9,664 nt of DNA from Pseudomonadota bacterium (GTDB lineage Bacteria > Pseudomonadota > Gammaproteobacteria > Xanthomonadales > Xanthomonadaceae), in NCBI GenBank assembly GCA_023423675.1, contig JAFAFD010000144.1, positions 1 through 9,664 of the forward strand. The letters are read 5' to 3'. The translations under genes and the position numbers were made by a program. Below the pieces are notes generated by a model. That model did not search any database, was not told the origin of the DNA, and saw nothing but the letters and a program-made list of their open reading frames with translations. Below are positions 1 to 7,263 of the stretch, one piece after another. Position 1 is the stretch's first letter; every line of letters begins with the position of its first letter.

Positions 1-2
1 CG

Positions 3-233
3 TGGCTGATGGCGCGCCTGCAGCACGAATCCGGTGGCGCCAAGGTCAGCTGGCAGAACGAGCAGCGCCTGCGCTTCGCCGGCAAGGGCCTGACCGCCAA
101 GGGCTTGCGCACGGCGGTGGGCAACGCCGGGCTGCAGGTGGCCGCGGTTCGCCGCCTGCGCATCGGCCGCGTGGCGTTGGGGCCGCTGCCGCCGGCGCAG
201 TGGCGCTACCTGGGCAGCGACGAGCGGTTCTGA
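3..233 (+). CDS. rluF: 23S rRNA pseudouridine synthase, RluF-like (C-terminal fragment, 5' end outside window)
   Basis: The reading frame is open from the first base of the window, so the gene starts upstream and only about 76 C-terminal residues are seen. They include KVSWQNEQRLRF, then VRRLRIGRVALGPLPPAQWRYL. That arrangement, an R-R-L-R-I-G-x-V-x-L-G strand followed by a P-P-x-Q-W-R-x-L turn, is the usual C-terminal end of the RsuA/RluB/RluE/RluF pseudouridine synthases. The VSWQNE and GERF-like ending (here SDERF) resemble RluF, which in E. coli converts U2604 of 23S rRNA to pseudouridine. The catalytic Asp and the S4 domain would lie upstream and cannot be checked. The ATG at 9 is in frame but is internal to the domain. 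Family assignment is fairly sure. The exact paralogue (RluF rather than RluB or RluE) is an inference from the last residues only. Confidence 0.72.
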   Translation, partial: WLMARLQHESGGAKVSWQNEQRLRFAGKGLTAKGLRTAVGNAGLQVAAVRRLRIGRVALGPLPPAQWRYLGSDERF

Positions 234-248
234 GCCTGCGCTGGTGGC

Positions 249-271
249 ATCCACGCATGGCGTGGATCTAC
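249..271 (-). repeat. SMAG (GTAG-type REP) palindrome
   Basis: An 8-bp perfect inverted repeat, ATCCACGC (249-256) and GCGTGGAT (260-267), flanks the 3-nt loop ATG. CTAC follows at 268-271, so the minus strand reads GTAG and then the hairpin. This is the layout of the SMAG elements known from Stenotrophomonas maltophilia, short palindromes of the REP class thought to be moved by RAYT transposases. It fills most of the 48-bp gap between the pseudouridine synthase stop and the cardiolipin synthase start, ending 10 nt before that ATG. Confidence 0.85.
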
Positions 272-281
272 CATCGATGGC

Positions 282-1850
282 ATGAGCCCGTCCCTGCCGC
301 CCTGGCGACGCGTGCTGCGCGTCGTTGCGATCATCATCGCCGCCCTGCTGTTGCTGGTGCTGTCCGGCCTGCTGCTGGCCGACTATCTGACGCCGCAGGC
401 GCACGGACCGGCAACCCATGCCCTGCCCGTGCAGCCTTCGCAGACCGCGATCGACCAGGTGCTCGGCCCGCAGCAACGGACACATCCCGGCAAGTCAGGC
501 GTCGCTTTCCTCGGCGATGGCATGGACGCCTACGCGGCCCGCGCGCTGATCACCGGGCAGGCCGGGCGCAGCCTCGACCTGCAGTACTACATCTGGCACG
601 ACGATCTGATGGGTCATCTGATGGCCAAGGCCCTGTATGACGCCGCCGAACGCGGCGTGCGGGTCCGCCTGCTGCTGGATGACATGAACGGGCGCGACAA
701 GGATGGGCTGATGCTGGCCCTTGACCGCCATCCGAACATTGAAATCCGCCTGTACAACCCGTTCCGGAACCGCAGCGGGCTGCTGCGCATGGTCGAGATG
801 GTGCAGCGCTTCTTCAGCGTCAACCACCGCATGCACAACAAGAGCTGGATTGCCGACGGCCGGGTCGCGATCATCGGCGGACGCAATATCGGCGAAGAGT
901 ATTTCAGCGCGCGCACGGATGTGAACTTCCAGGATCTGGACCTGCTTGTGGCAGGCCCGGTCGTGAACGATGCCAGCCGGATCTTTGACGACTACTGGAA
1001 CAGTGAGGCTGCGATTCCGGTAGCCGCCATGGCGTTCCAGACCGACGCGCAACTGCGCCTGCTGGTGCGCCAGATCCGGCACGAATCGGGTCGTGATGCC
1101 GCCCGTCCCTACCTGGAGCGCGGAAAAGGCCTGCGGGAATCGCGCCGCCCTTACCTGACAGCACTGCACTGGAGCAGCAACGTCAGCGTCATGTCCGACC
1201 CCCCGCTGAAGCACAAGCGGGATGACCGTTCGCAATGGCTGGTCAGTACCCTGGTGAAGCAGCTGCAGTCGGCGCGCACCAAAGCCCTGCTCATCTCGCC
1301 CTACTTCGTGCCCGGCAACGAGGGGCTGGACGGCTTTTCGACCATGAGCGAGCGCGGCGTGCAGGTTGGTGTGGTCACCAATTCACTGGCCGCCAATGAC
1401 GTCGCTGCTGTCCACGGCGGCTATCGCGGTTACCGCGTCCCGCTGCTGAAGGCAGGCGTGCAGCTCTACGAGCTGAAGGCCCAGGGCCAGTCAGGCAACG
1501 GCGGGGTCTTTGGCAGCAGTGGCGCCAGCCTGCACACCAAGGCCTTTGTCATCGATGATCGCCGGGGTTTCGTTGGCTCGTTCAACCTGGACCCGCGCTC
1601 GGCGTACCTCAACACGGAGATGGGCGTGCTGTTCGATGACCCTGTGCTGGGCCGGAGATTACGGGAGGAATACCTGCGGCTGGCCGATCCTCAGCACAGC
1701 TGGTGGCTTGCACTTGGCCCCGACGACGAGCTTCGCTGGTTGGAGCGTACACCCCCACCACGCTGGGCCGACGCCGAGCCGGAGTCCACGCCGCGCCAGC
1801 GAATGCTGTCGCGGGTGATCGGCTGGCTGCCGCTGGAATCGCAGCTGTAG
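282..1850 (+). CDS. clsC: Cardiolipin synthase C / phospholipase D family protein
   Basis: The 522-residue protein has two HxKx4D (HKD) motifs of the phospholipase D superfamily, at residues 185-192 (HNKSWIAD) and 418-425 (HTKAFVID). They are followed by GGRN (199-202) and GSFNLDPRS (432-440). These supply the paired catalytic His and Lys. Residues about 11-35 form one hydrophobic segment, which would anchor the enzyme in the inner membrane. Length and motif spacing fit ClsC (E. coli protein about 473 residues), which transfers a phosphatidyl group to phosphatidylglycerol to make cardiolipin; the E. coli enzyme uses phosphatidylethanolamine as donor. The E. coli partner gene ymdB is not adjacent. 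The ATG at 282 is the only reasonable start before the membrane segment, but no Shine-Dalgarno is visible; a SMAG hairpin ends 10 nt upstream. The stop lies 3 bp from that of the convergent HDOD gene. Donor specificity is not shown by the sequence. Confidence 0.88.
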   Translation: MSPSLPPWRRVLRVVAIIIAALLLLVLSGLLLADYLTPQAHGPATHALPVQPSQTAIDQVLGPQQRTHPGKSGVAFLGDGMDAYAARALITGQAGRSLDLQYYIWHDDLMGHLMAKALYDAAERGVRVRLLLDDMNGRDKDGLMLALDRHPNIEIRLYNPFRNRSGLLRMVEMVQRFFSVNHRMHNKSWIADGRVAIIGGRNIGEEYFSARTDVNFQDLDLLVAGPVVNDASRIFDDYWNSEAAIPVAAMAFQTDAQLRLLVRQIRHESGRDAARPYLERGKGLRESRRPYLTALHWSSNVSVMSDPPLKHKRDDRSQWLVSTLVKQLQSARTKALLISPYFVPGNEGLDGFSTMSERGVQVGVVTNSLAANDVAAVHGGYRGYRVPLLKAGVQLYELKAQGQSGNGGVFGSSGASLHTKAFVIDDRRGFVGSFNLDPRSAYLNTEMGVLFDDPVLGRRLREEYLRLADPQHSWWLALGPDDELRWLERTPPPRWADAEPESTPRQRMLSRVIGWLPLESQL

Positions 1851-1853
1851 CGC

Positions 1854-2933
1854 TCATGTCCCCGCCTTGCTATGGGCATCGTGCAAGGCCTCGTCCAGGG
1901 TCTCAACGTTGCGTCCATGCAACCGCCGCCAGATGCCGCGCAGCGCGTGCGGCGGTGCCGAAGGCAGCTGCTCCAGCAGCGCCAGCATGCGTGCCTGGGT
2001 GCCGTGGCCATGCCGGCACAGCAGGCTGGCCGCCGCCGCCGCGCTGCCCAGGCGCAGGCTGTCGGCCAGCGCCCCTTCGGCGTCGGCGGCCAGTGCCTGA
2101 TGCACCTGTTCGGGCAACTCCCACGCTGCGACCACACGCTGGGCCAGCGGCAATGACCACCGCTCCAGCAGGTCCAGGGCCAGCGCAGGCTCAACGGTCT
2201 CACCCCGGGTCTGCGCCTCCTGCAACAGCTGGCGCATCACCAGCGCTGCGCCCAGTCCCTGCATCAGGCCCAGCCACTGCGCGGCGAAGGCATCGCCGAA
2301 TGTGACCGTGCGCGCATGGTCCGCCGCCGCGCGCGAGGCGAGCAGCGCGTGCTCCCAGATGATCGCGCTGAACTGCGTGAATACCTCGCACTGCACCTGC
2401 ATCACCGGCTGCACCAGCACGGCGCTGATGATCTGGCGCACGCCTTCGGTGCCGACCAGGGTCACCGCCCGCTGCAGACTGTCCACCGGCCGTTCGTGCA
2501 CCTTGTAGGCCGGGCTGTTGGCGATGCGCAGCAGGTTGCCGGTCAACACCGGGTCCTGGCCGATGATGGCGGCCATCACCCGAGCCGAGGCAACGTCGTC
2601 ATTGACCGTCTGGATCAGCTGCGGCAACAGCTGCGGCCGCCGCGGCAGCTGCCGGGTCGCCCAGTCGCGGGCCCGCAGGGCCCGATCCACCGCCTCGGCC
2701 AGCGCCGACGGCCCTGGCGCGGCCGGCTCGACTGCCAGATGCGGATACAGCGCCAGGGCATGCAGGCCGCGTTGCAGGTGCGCGGCGACCTCCGCCGGCG
2801 GCAGCGCCTCGCCCTGCAGGCTGGCTGCAGCGGCGGCCACGGCCTGCCGCGGCGCCGTCGTCAGTCGCGCCGGGTCCGTGCCGGACAGCCGGGACACCCA
2901 TCCCACCAGCGTTTGCCACCAGGCCGGCCTCAT
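1854..2933 (-). CDS. HDOD domain-containing protein (probable signalling/regulatory protein)
   Basis: A 359-residue protein. Residues about 94-290 match the HDOD fold: a conserved first helix (LPQLIQTVNDD), then IIGQDPVLTGNLLRIANSPAY, and RAVTLVGTEGVRQII. HDOD proteins are relatives of HD phosphohydrolases that have usually lost catalysis and act in signalling. Here the site expected to read L-H-D-I-G reads M-Q-G-L-G (224-228), so the His-Asp pair is gone; H195 in WEHALL is kept. No GGDEF, EAL or receiver domain is fused, and the N-terminal 90 residues match nothing I recognise. The ATG at 2933 is chosen over an in-frame GTG at 3065. The 44 codons between have only about half G/C at third positions, unlike the gene body, and an AGGG lies 9 nt before the ATG. 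It converges on the cardiolipin synthase gene with 3 bp between stops and diverges from leucine dehydrogenase. No partner or substrate can be named. Confidence 0.82.
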   Translation of the reverse strand: MRPAWWQTLVGWVSRLSGTDPARLTTAPRQAVAAAAASLQGEALPPAEVAAHLQRGLHALALYPHLAVEPAAPGPSALAEAVDRALRARDWATRQLPRRPQLLPQLIQTVNDDVASARVMAAIIGQDPVLTGNLLRIANSPAYKVHERPVDSLQRAVTLVGTEGVRQIISAVLVQPVMQVQCEVFTQFSAIIWEHALLASRAAADHARTVTFGDAFAAQWLGLMQGLGAALVMRQLLQEAQTRGETVEPALALDLLERWSLPLAQRVVAAWELPEQVHQALAADAEGALADSLRLGSAAAAASLLCRHGHGTQARMLALLEQLPSAPPHALRGIWRRLHGRNVETLDEALHDAHSKAGT

Positions 2934-3207
2934 CCGGATCGGCCCTGTCGTTGCACTGCTGCTGCCACTGACTGCCCCTGCGCGTTCTTCACATCGGCCA
3001 CCTGCCGTCGACGCTGCATCGGCCGCACTTTCATCTTCTTTAACCCGGACCGCTCGGATCTGCACGGCAGATGCCGGGGGAATGGACTAGAATGGCGCCG
3101 CGCGACCCGTCCCCCAGCCATGACGACGTCGCTTTTTTTGTTTTGGGACCCTACCGTTCATTGGCAGTTCGCTGCAGTTCGCCGCTGATCGCGCCATCGG
3201 AGACGCC
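2934..3207. promoter_or_regulatory. Divergent intergenic region between HDOD gene and leucine dehydrogenase
   Basis: This 274-bp stretch must hold both promoters. On the plus strand, TAGAAT at 3088-3093 is a reasonable -10 hexamer, without a recognisable -35 box at the usual distance. A run of seven T occurs at 3133-3139, followed by GTTTT, preceded by a weak GCGAC/GTCGC inverted repeat (3102-3106 and 3128-3132) with a 21-nt loop. A GGAGA Shine-Dalgarno at 3199-3203 sits 4 nt before the leucine dehydrogenase ATG. No clear minus-strand promoter was found. Confidence 0.4.
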
Positions 3208-4305
3208 ATGCTATTCGAAACCCTCGCCACCACCGGCCACGAACAGGTTGTGTTCTGCCACAACCAGGATGCCGGCCTGCAGGCGATCATCGCCATCCAC
3301 AACACCACCCTGGGCCCGGCCCTGGGCGGCGTGCGCATGCGCCCCTACGCCAGCACCGACGAGGCGCTGGCCGACGTGCTGCGGCTGAGCCGGACGATGA
3401 CCTACAAGAATGCGCTGGCGGGCCTCAATGTCGGTGGCGGCAAGGCGGTCATCATCGGTGACCCGAAGGTGGACAAGACCGAAGTGCTGTTCCGCGCCTT
3501 CGGCCGCTACGTCGATTCGCTGGGCGGGCGCTACATCACCGCCGAGGACGTCGGCACCGACGTCAACGACATGGAAAACATCTACCTGGAAAGCCAGTTC
3601 GTGACCGGCGTGCACCAGGTCCACGGCGGCTCCGGCGACCCGGCCCCGTTCACCGCCTACGGCGCCCTGCAGGCACTGATGGCGTCGCTGCGCTTCAAGT
3701 TCGGCCACGAGGAAGTGGGCAAGACCAGCATCGCCGTGCAGGGCCTGGGCCACATCGGCATGGAACTGGTGAAGCTGCTGCGCGACCGCGGCGCCAAGCT
3801 GTACGTGACCGACCTGGACAGCAGCCTGGTCGACCGCGCGGTCAGCGATTTCGGTGCCGAGGCGGTCAAGCCGGACGAGATCCACGAGGTCAACGCCGAC
3901 GTGTTCGCACCGTGCGCGCTGGAAAGCGCGATCAACGCCGACACCCTGCCGCGCATCAAGGCCAAGATCATCTGCGGCACCGCCAACAACCAGCTGTCCA
4001 GCCTGGAGATCGGCGACGAGCTGCATGCGCGCGGCATCCTCTATGCGCCCGACTATGCGGTCAACGCCGGTGGCGTGATGAACGTGTCGCTGGAGATCGA
4101 CGGCTACAACCGCGAACGCGCGATGCGCCTGATCCGCAGCATCTACCACAACCTCACGCGCATCTTCGAGCTGTCCCAGCGCGAGAACATCGCGCCGCAG
4201 CGTGCGGCCGACCGCATCGCCGAAGCGCGCATCCTGTCCATCGGCAAGCTGAAGATGCCGCTGGGCCGCAGCACCCCGCGCCTGGGCAACCTGCGCGGCG
4301 GTTGA
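3208..4305 (+). CDS. ldh: Leucine dehydrogenase (Glu/Leu/Phe/Val dehydrogenase family)
   Basis: This cytosolic enzyme reversibly deaminates L-leucine and other branched-chain amino acids to 2-oxo acids with NAD+. The 365-residue length is that of Bacillus leucine dehydrogenase (about 364). The dimerisation domain contains GPALGGVRM (36-44), MTYKNALAGLNVGGGKAVI (64-82) with the two lysines K67 and K79 that bind substrate and catalyse, and TAEDVGT (111-117) with D114. The Rossmann part has the dinucleotide motif GLGHIG (179-184) and an acidic residue D202 at the end of the next strand, which favours NAD+ over NADP+. CGTANNQL and YAPDYAVNAGGVMN (279-292) are also typical. A GGAGA Shine-Dalgarno 4 nt upstream supports the ATG. 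It stands alone, diverging from the HDOD gene and converging on the autotransporter. Valine or phenylalanine dehydrogenase remain possible, since side-chain preference was not tested residue by residue. Its oxo acids could feed branched-chain fatty acid synthesis; that is inference. Confidence 0.92.
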   Translation: MLFETLATTGHEQVVFCHNQDAGLQAIIAIHNTTLGPALGGVRMRPYASTDEALADVLRLSRTMTYKNALAGLNVGGGKAVIIGDPKVDKTEVLFRAFGRYVDSLGGRYITAEDVGTDVNDMENIYLESQFVTGVHQVHGGSGDPAPFTAYGALQALMASLRFKFGHEEVGKTSIAVQGLGHIGMELVKLLRDRGAKLYVTDLDSSLVDRAVSDFGAEAVKPDEIHEVNADVFAPCALESAINADTLPRIKAKIICGTANNQLSSLEIGDELHARGILYAPDYAVNAGGVMNVSLEIDGYNRERAMRLIRSIYHNLTRIFELSQRENIAPQRAADRIAEARILSIGKLKMPLGRSTPRLGNLRGG

Positions 4306-4308
4306 TCC

Positions 4309-4322
4309 GTCCGCGAACGGAC
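4309..4322 (+). terminator. Small hairpin downstream of leucine dehydrogenase (possible weak terminator)
   Basis: GTCCG (4309-4313) and CGGAC (4318-4322) form a 5-bp stem with loop CGAA, 3 nt after the leucine dehydrogenase stop. There is no T-run after it, so it is not a canonical intrinsic terminator. It may act with the SMAG hairpin 8 nt further on. Confidence 0.3.
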
Positions 4323-4330
4323 ACAGGGGA

Positions 4331-4353
4331 TGCCGGCCAGCGGCCGGCACTAC
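4331..4353 (-). repeat. SMAG (GTAG-type REP) palindrome in a convergent gap
   Basis: Stem arms TGCCGGCC (4331-4338) and GGCCGGCA (4342-4349) pair perfectly around loop AGC, and CTAC follows at 4350-4353 (GTAG on the minus strand). The stem differs in sequence from the copy at 249 but shares length, loop size and tetranucleotide. It lies between the converging 3' ends of leucine dehydrogenase and the autotransporter gene, 13 bp from the latter's stop, so it appears at the end of both transcripts. Confidence 0.85.
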
Positions 4354-4366
4354 CTGCATTTCCCGA

Positions 4367-7213
4367 TCAGAAAGCGGCGCTGTAACGCAGCGCCACCTGG
4401 CGCAGGTCCCCACGCGGACCGAAGCGCTGGTCGTAGCCGAAGCCCAGCCGCGTGTTGCGGCTCAACCACGATTCCACCGATACGCCGAACAGGCCGCCGG
4501 AACGCGTCGGCTGCAGGCCGGCCATCGGTGCCCATGCGTCGACGCCGACGAAGCTCGCATCCGCATCAAGGCCCTGGCTGGACAACAGCTGCTGCCACTC
4601 GGCATAGCCGCGCAGCGACCAGCCGCGCCACTCACGCTCGGCGCGCACACCGGCCAGGGCCTGGCTGCGGCTGCTGATACCGCCCTGCGTGCGCAGGCCG
4701 AAGCCCAGCCCGCCCTGTTCGCTGAAGCGATCGTTGTCGACCCGCGCGTAGTCGGCGCCTACGTAGGGGGTCAGCGCTGCATGCGCCGACCCGAAGCGGT
4801 AGCCGGTCTCCACGCTGGCCATGCTGAAGCTGCCGCCGTAGCGCGCATTGACGCCGTACTGGCCGGCGCCCAGCAGCAGCTGGCGATCGATCTGGCGGGT
4901 GAACTGGCCGGCGCCCACCTGGCCCAGCGCGTAGGCACCACCACTGCTCCAGCCCGCATACAGCTGCGCCTGCGACTGCCGGTCACGCCCGCGGTCGCCG
5001 CCCCAGCTGCTGTTGCTGTAGCTGCGCAGTTCGCCGAAGGCGAAGCCGAGCACGCCGTTGCCGCCCATCGCCACGTCCTGGCCCATCATCCAGCCGCGGG
5101 TGTCGGTGCCGCTGGCCGAGAAGCTGCCCTGGCCGGCATCGCCCAGCGCGTTCTGCCAGGTGCCGCCCAGCCGCGGAGCGGCCTGGACCTGGCCGAAGCG
5201 GGCCGACAATGCACGGCGGCCCAGGTCGATGCTGTCGAACGTGGCCGCCGCGGCCAGCGCATGCGCCTTGCCGGACAGGCTGTCGAGGCTGGCCTGCAGG
5301 GCCTGGTTGCCTTCCACCCGCTGCAGCGCGGCCGCGCCATCGGCGAAGGAGGCCGAGCCGGCGCCGAGATCGAGGCGCTCGAACGCTGATTCCACCCGCA
5401 GCGCCGAGGCCAGCGCGGCGTTGGAGGCGCGCGCCACGCTGGCGGCCTGGGTGACGTTGATGCGGTCGGTGACCAGCACCACGTTGTCGCTGCCGTAGGT
5501 CAACGAACTCTGCAGCAGGGTGCCCTGCGGCAGGCTGTTGCTGACCCCGTCGAAGCGGCCGGTGACGCCCTGTCCGGCATGCAGCACGGTCTGGGTGCGG
5601 CCATCGGCGGCCACGTAGCCGCTGACGATGCTGGCCACGTGCACGTCGCCGCCCTGCAGGGTGGCCGTGCCGGTGATCTCCAATGGGTTGGAACCCAGCG
5701 AAATGCTCAGCCGCGCGCCGGCACGATGCAGGTAGTTGCCCTCGATGGTGGCGCTGGTATTGGCATTGCGCAGGATGACGGTGGCGCCGTTGTCGACGTT
5801 GCCGCGGATCCGGCTGGTGCCGGTCATGAACTGCAGCGCGGCGCCCTCGGGCACGCCGGCCTGCGGCACCACCACCACGCTGGAGGTGATCGACGCGCCA
5901 TCGCGCAACGCCAGCGTGCCCTGCTCGATGCGGGTTTCGCCGGTGTAGGTGTTGGTGCCCGACAGCCCCAGCGCGCCGACGCCCTGCTTGACCAGGCCAC
6001 CGCTGCCGCTGATGTCGTTGCTCCAGACCGAATCCAGGCCGGTCTGCGAGACGTTGACCACGGCATTGCCCCAGTCGAACTTCGCCGGCCCGTTGATGGC
6101 CTTGGCGATGTTCAGCAGGCCATAGCCGAAGGTGCTGTCCACGCCGGGCGCGCCGAGGTCGGTGGCGGTGCCGAGCAGGGTCTGCCGCACCAGGTCATTG
6201 CTGAAGTACGGGTATTTCTGCCAGACCACGGCCGCCGCACCGGACACCAGCGGCGCGGCGAACGAGGTGCCGTAGTTCCACAGCAGGGTGGAGCCGGTGG
6301 GGTAATTCGGATTGACGAAGATCGCCGCACCGGGTGCCGCCAGGCAGTAGCTGGCCGCCACGCCGCAGGCGTTGGCATAGCCGGCCAGCTTGCTGGGGTC
6401 GGTGGAATCGACCGCGGTCACCGCCAGCCAGCCACGCTCCAGGTCGGCGGCCGGGCGCGAATTGTTCGGGCCGACCTGGCTGGGCAACGCCGCCATGTCC
6501 GACGGGTTGGCCTTGGATTCATTGCCGGTGGCGAACACCACCAGGCCGTTGTTGCCGATGATGAAGGGGCGGTACTCGGCCGCGATCGGGGCGGTGGCCG
6601 CGGCATTGGTCCAGTACAGCCCGCCCCATGAGTTGTTCATGATCTTCACGCCCTGGTTGATCAGGTCCTGGTGGACCCCCGCCAGGCCAAGCGCGCCATC
6701 GACCTCGTTGCCGTTGCCCGACCCGTCGTCGGCGGGACGCGTGTCGGAAATGATCCGCGCGGAGACGATCTGCGCGTTCGGCGCGATGCCTCCCGGCCAC
6801 GACCCGAAGGCCTTGCCCGCCGCCAGTTCAGCCACCGCCGTACCGTGGCCGACCACGTCATCGTTGTTGAGGTTGTTGCTGCGCGGATCCACGTAGCTGT
6901 AGTTGGCCAGCACCCGCCCGCTCAGGGTGGGATGGTTGCGCTGCACGCCCGAATCGACGATGCCGATGCGCACGCCGCTGCCATCCAGCCCCGCGCTGCG
7001 CGCTGCGTCGGCCTTGGTGATGGACAGGTGCGCGTTGATCGCCGGTTCGGCCGGCTGGGTGGGCGTGGTCGGCGGAGGCGTGGTGGGCGGCGGCGGGGTG
7101 GTCGGTGGGGGATCGACGCGCACGTTGCTGCCGCCGCCTCCGCCGCCACATGCCGTCAATGCAACCACCAATGCCGATCCCAGGACCGACCGTGCCATCG
7201 TCTTGCGTTCCAT
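4367..7213 (-). CDS. Lipidated subtilisin-like (S8) serine protease autotransporter
   Basis: The 948-residue protein is a type V secreted protease. Residues 1-22 are a lipoprotein signal with lipobox LTAC (C22), followed by six Gly and a Pro/Thr linker (35-57). The S8 protease domain spans about 60-375 with triad D87 (GIVDSG), H123 (GHGTAVAEL) and S317 (GTSFAAP), and N231 (ATGNES) as oxyanion residue. Residues about 405-436 (GLVKQGVGALGLSG, then NTYTGETRIEQGTLAL) form an autotransporter-associated beta-strand repeat, and the passenger stem continues to about 590. An Ala-rich linker (590-670) leads to the outer-membrane beta-barrel (about 690-948), which ends in RYSAAF with the expected terminal Phe. 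The combination of lipid anchor, subtilisin and barrel resembles NalP/AspA of Neisseria (about 1080 residues). The ATG at 7213 is preferred to the one at 7198 because GGGAAGGA lies 4 nt upstream. All catalytic residues are intact. Substrates, and whether the passenger is released, are unknown. Confidence 0.93.
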   Translation of the reverse strand: MERKTMARSVLGSALVVALTACGGGGGGSNVRVDPPPTTPPPPTTPPPTTPTQPAEPAINAHLSITKADAARSAGLDGSGVRIGIVDSGVQRNHPTLSGRVLANYSYVDPRSNNLNNDDVVGHGTAVAELAAGKAFGSWPGGIAPNAQIVSARIISDTRPADDGSGNGNEVDGALGLAGVHQDLINQGVKIMNNSWGGLYWTNAAATAPIAAEYRPFIIGNNGLVVFATGNESKANPSDMAALPSQVGPNNSRPAADLERGWLAVTAVDSTDPSKLAGYANACGVAASYCLAAPGAAIFVNPNYPTGSTLLWNYGTSFAAPLVSGAAAVVWQKYPYFSNDLVRQTLLGTATDLGAPGVDSTFGYGLLNIAKAINGPAKFDWGNAVVNVSQTGLDSVWSNDISGSGGLVKQGVGALGLSGTNTYTGETRIEQGTLALRDGASITSSVVVVPQAGVPEGAALQFMTGTSRIRGNVDNGATVILRNANTSATIEGNYLHRAGARLSISLGSNPLEITGTATLQGGDVHVASIVSGYVAADGRTQTVLHAGQGVTGRFDGVSNSLPQGTLLQSSLTYGSDNVVLVTDRINVTQAASVARASNAALASALRVESAFERLDLGAGSASFADGAAALQRVEGNQALQASLDSLSGKAHALAAAATFDSIDLGRRALSARFGQVQAAPRLGGTWQNALGDAGQGSFSASGTDTRGWMMGQDVAMGGNGVLGFAFGELRSYSNSSWGGDRGRDRQSQAQLYAGWSSGGAYALGQVGAGQFTRQIDRQLLLGAGQYGVNARYGGSFSMASVETGYRFGSAHAALTPYVGADYARVDNDRFSEQGGLGFGLRTQGGISSRSQALAGVRAEREWRGWSLRGYAEWQQLLSSQGLDADASFVGVDAWAPMAGLQPTRSGGLFGVSVESWLSRNTRLGFGYDQRFGPRGDLRQVALRYSAAF
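7058..7111 (-). repeat. Pro/Thr-rich linker repeat inside the autotransporter gene
   Basis: Residues 35-52 of the autotransporter alternate runs of 3-4 Pro with Thr-Thr pairs (PPP-TT-PPPP-TT-PPP-TT). On DNA level this is a low-complexity, G-rich stretch of the plus strand. It joins the lipid anchor to the protease domain and probably acts as an extended spacer. Such tracts vary in copy number between strains in many surface proteins; that is an expectation, not something seen here. Confidence 0.6.
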
Positions 7214-7263
7214 CGATTCCTTCCCATGAACGTTGGCCTGCCAAGCTCCCTGCAGGCATCAAG

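Noticed and set aside
282..1850. Idea that the phospholipase D gene is a secreted toxin or T6SS effector rather than a cardiolipin synthase.
   Set aside because: The N-terminal membrane anchor, HKD spacing and length match ClsC, and no VgrG, immunity or secretion genes are nearby.
2934..3065. A 44-codon N-terminal extension of the HDOD protein from a GTG at 3065.
   Set aside because: Third codon positions are only about half G/C in this stretch, against a strong G/C bias in the gene body, and the GTG has no Shine-Dalgarno. The ATG at 2933 has AGGG 9 nt upstream and gives a natural-looking N-terminus.
2316..3188. A 290-codon plus-strand open frame opposite the HDOD gene.
   Set aside because: The Arg/Gln/His-rich translation is typical of the complementary frame of GC-rich genes, and it crosses the divergent control region. 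Only its last 22 codons, as an independent micro-ORF, were kept as a speculative finding.
5579..6631. A 350-codon plus-strand open frame inside the autotransporter gene, and a similar one at 4781-5389.
   Set aside because: Both are antisense shadows of a high-GC coding region. They show His/Gly/Ala/Arg-rich low-complexity translations without domains, while the minus strand has an intact protease and barrel.
7057..7111. Possible G-quadruplex in the plus strand of the Pro/Thr linker region.
   Set aside because: Runs of at least three G occur at 7085, 7095 and 7107, but the fourth is over 20 nt away, so the canonical spacing is not met. The G-richness is explained by Pro codons on the other strand.
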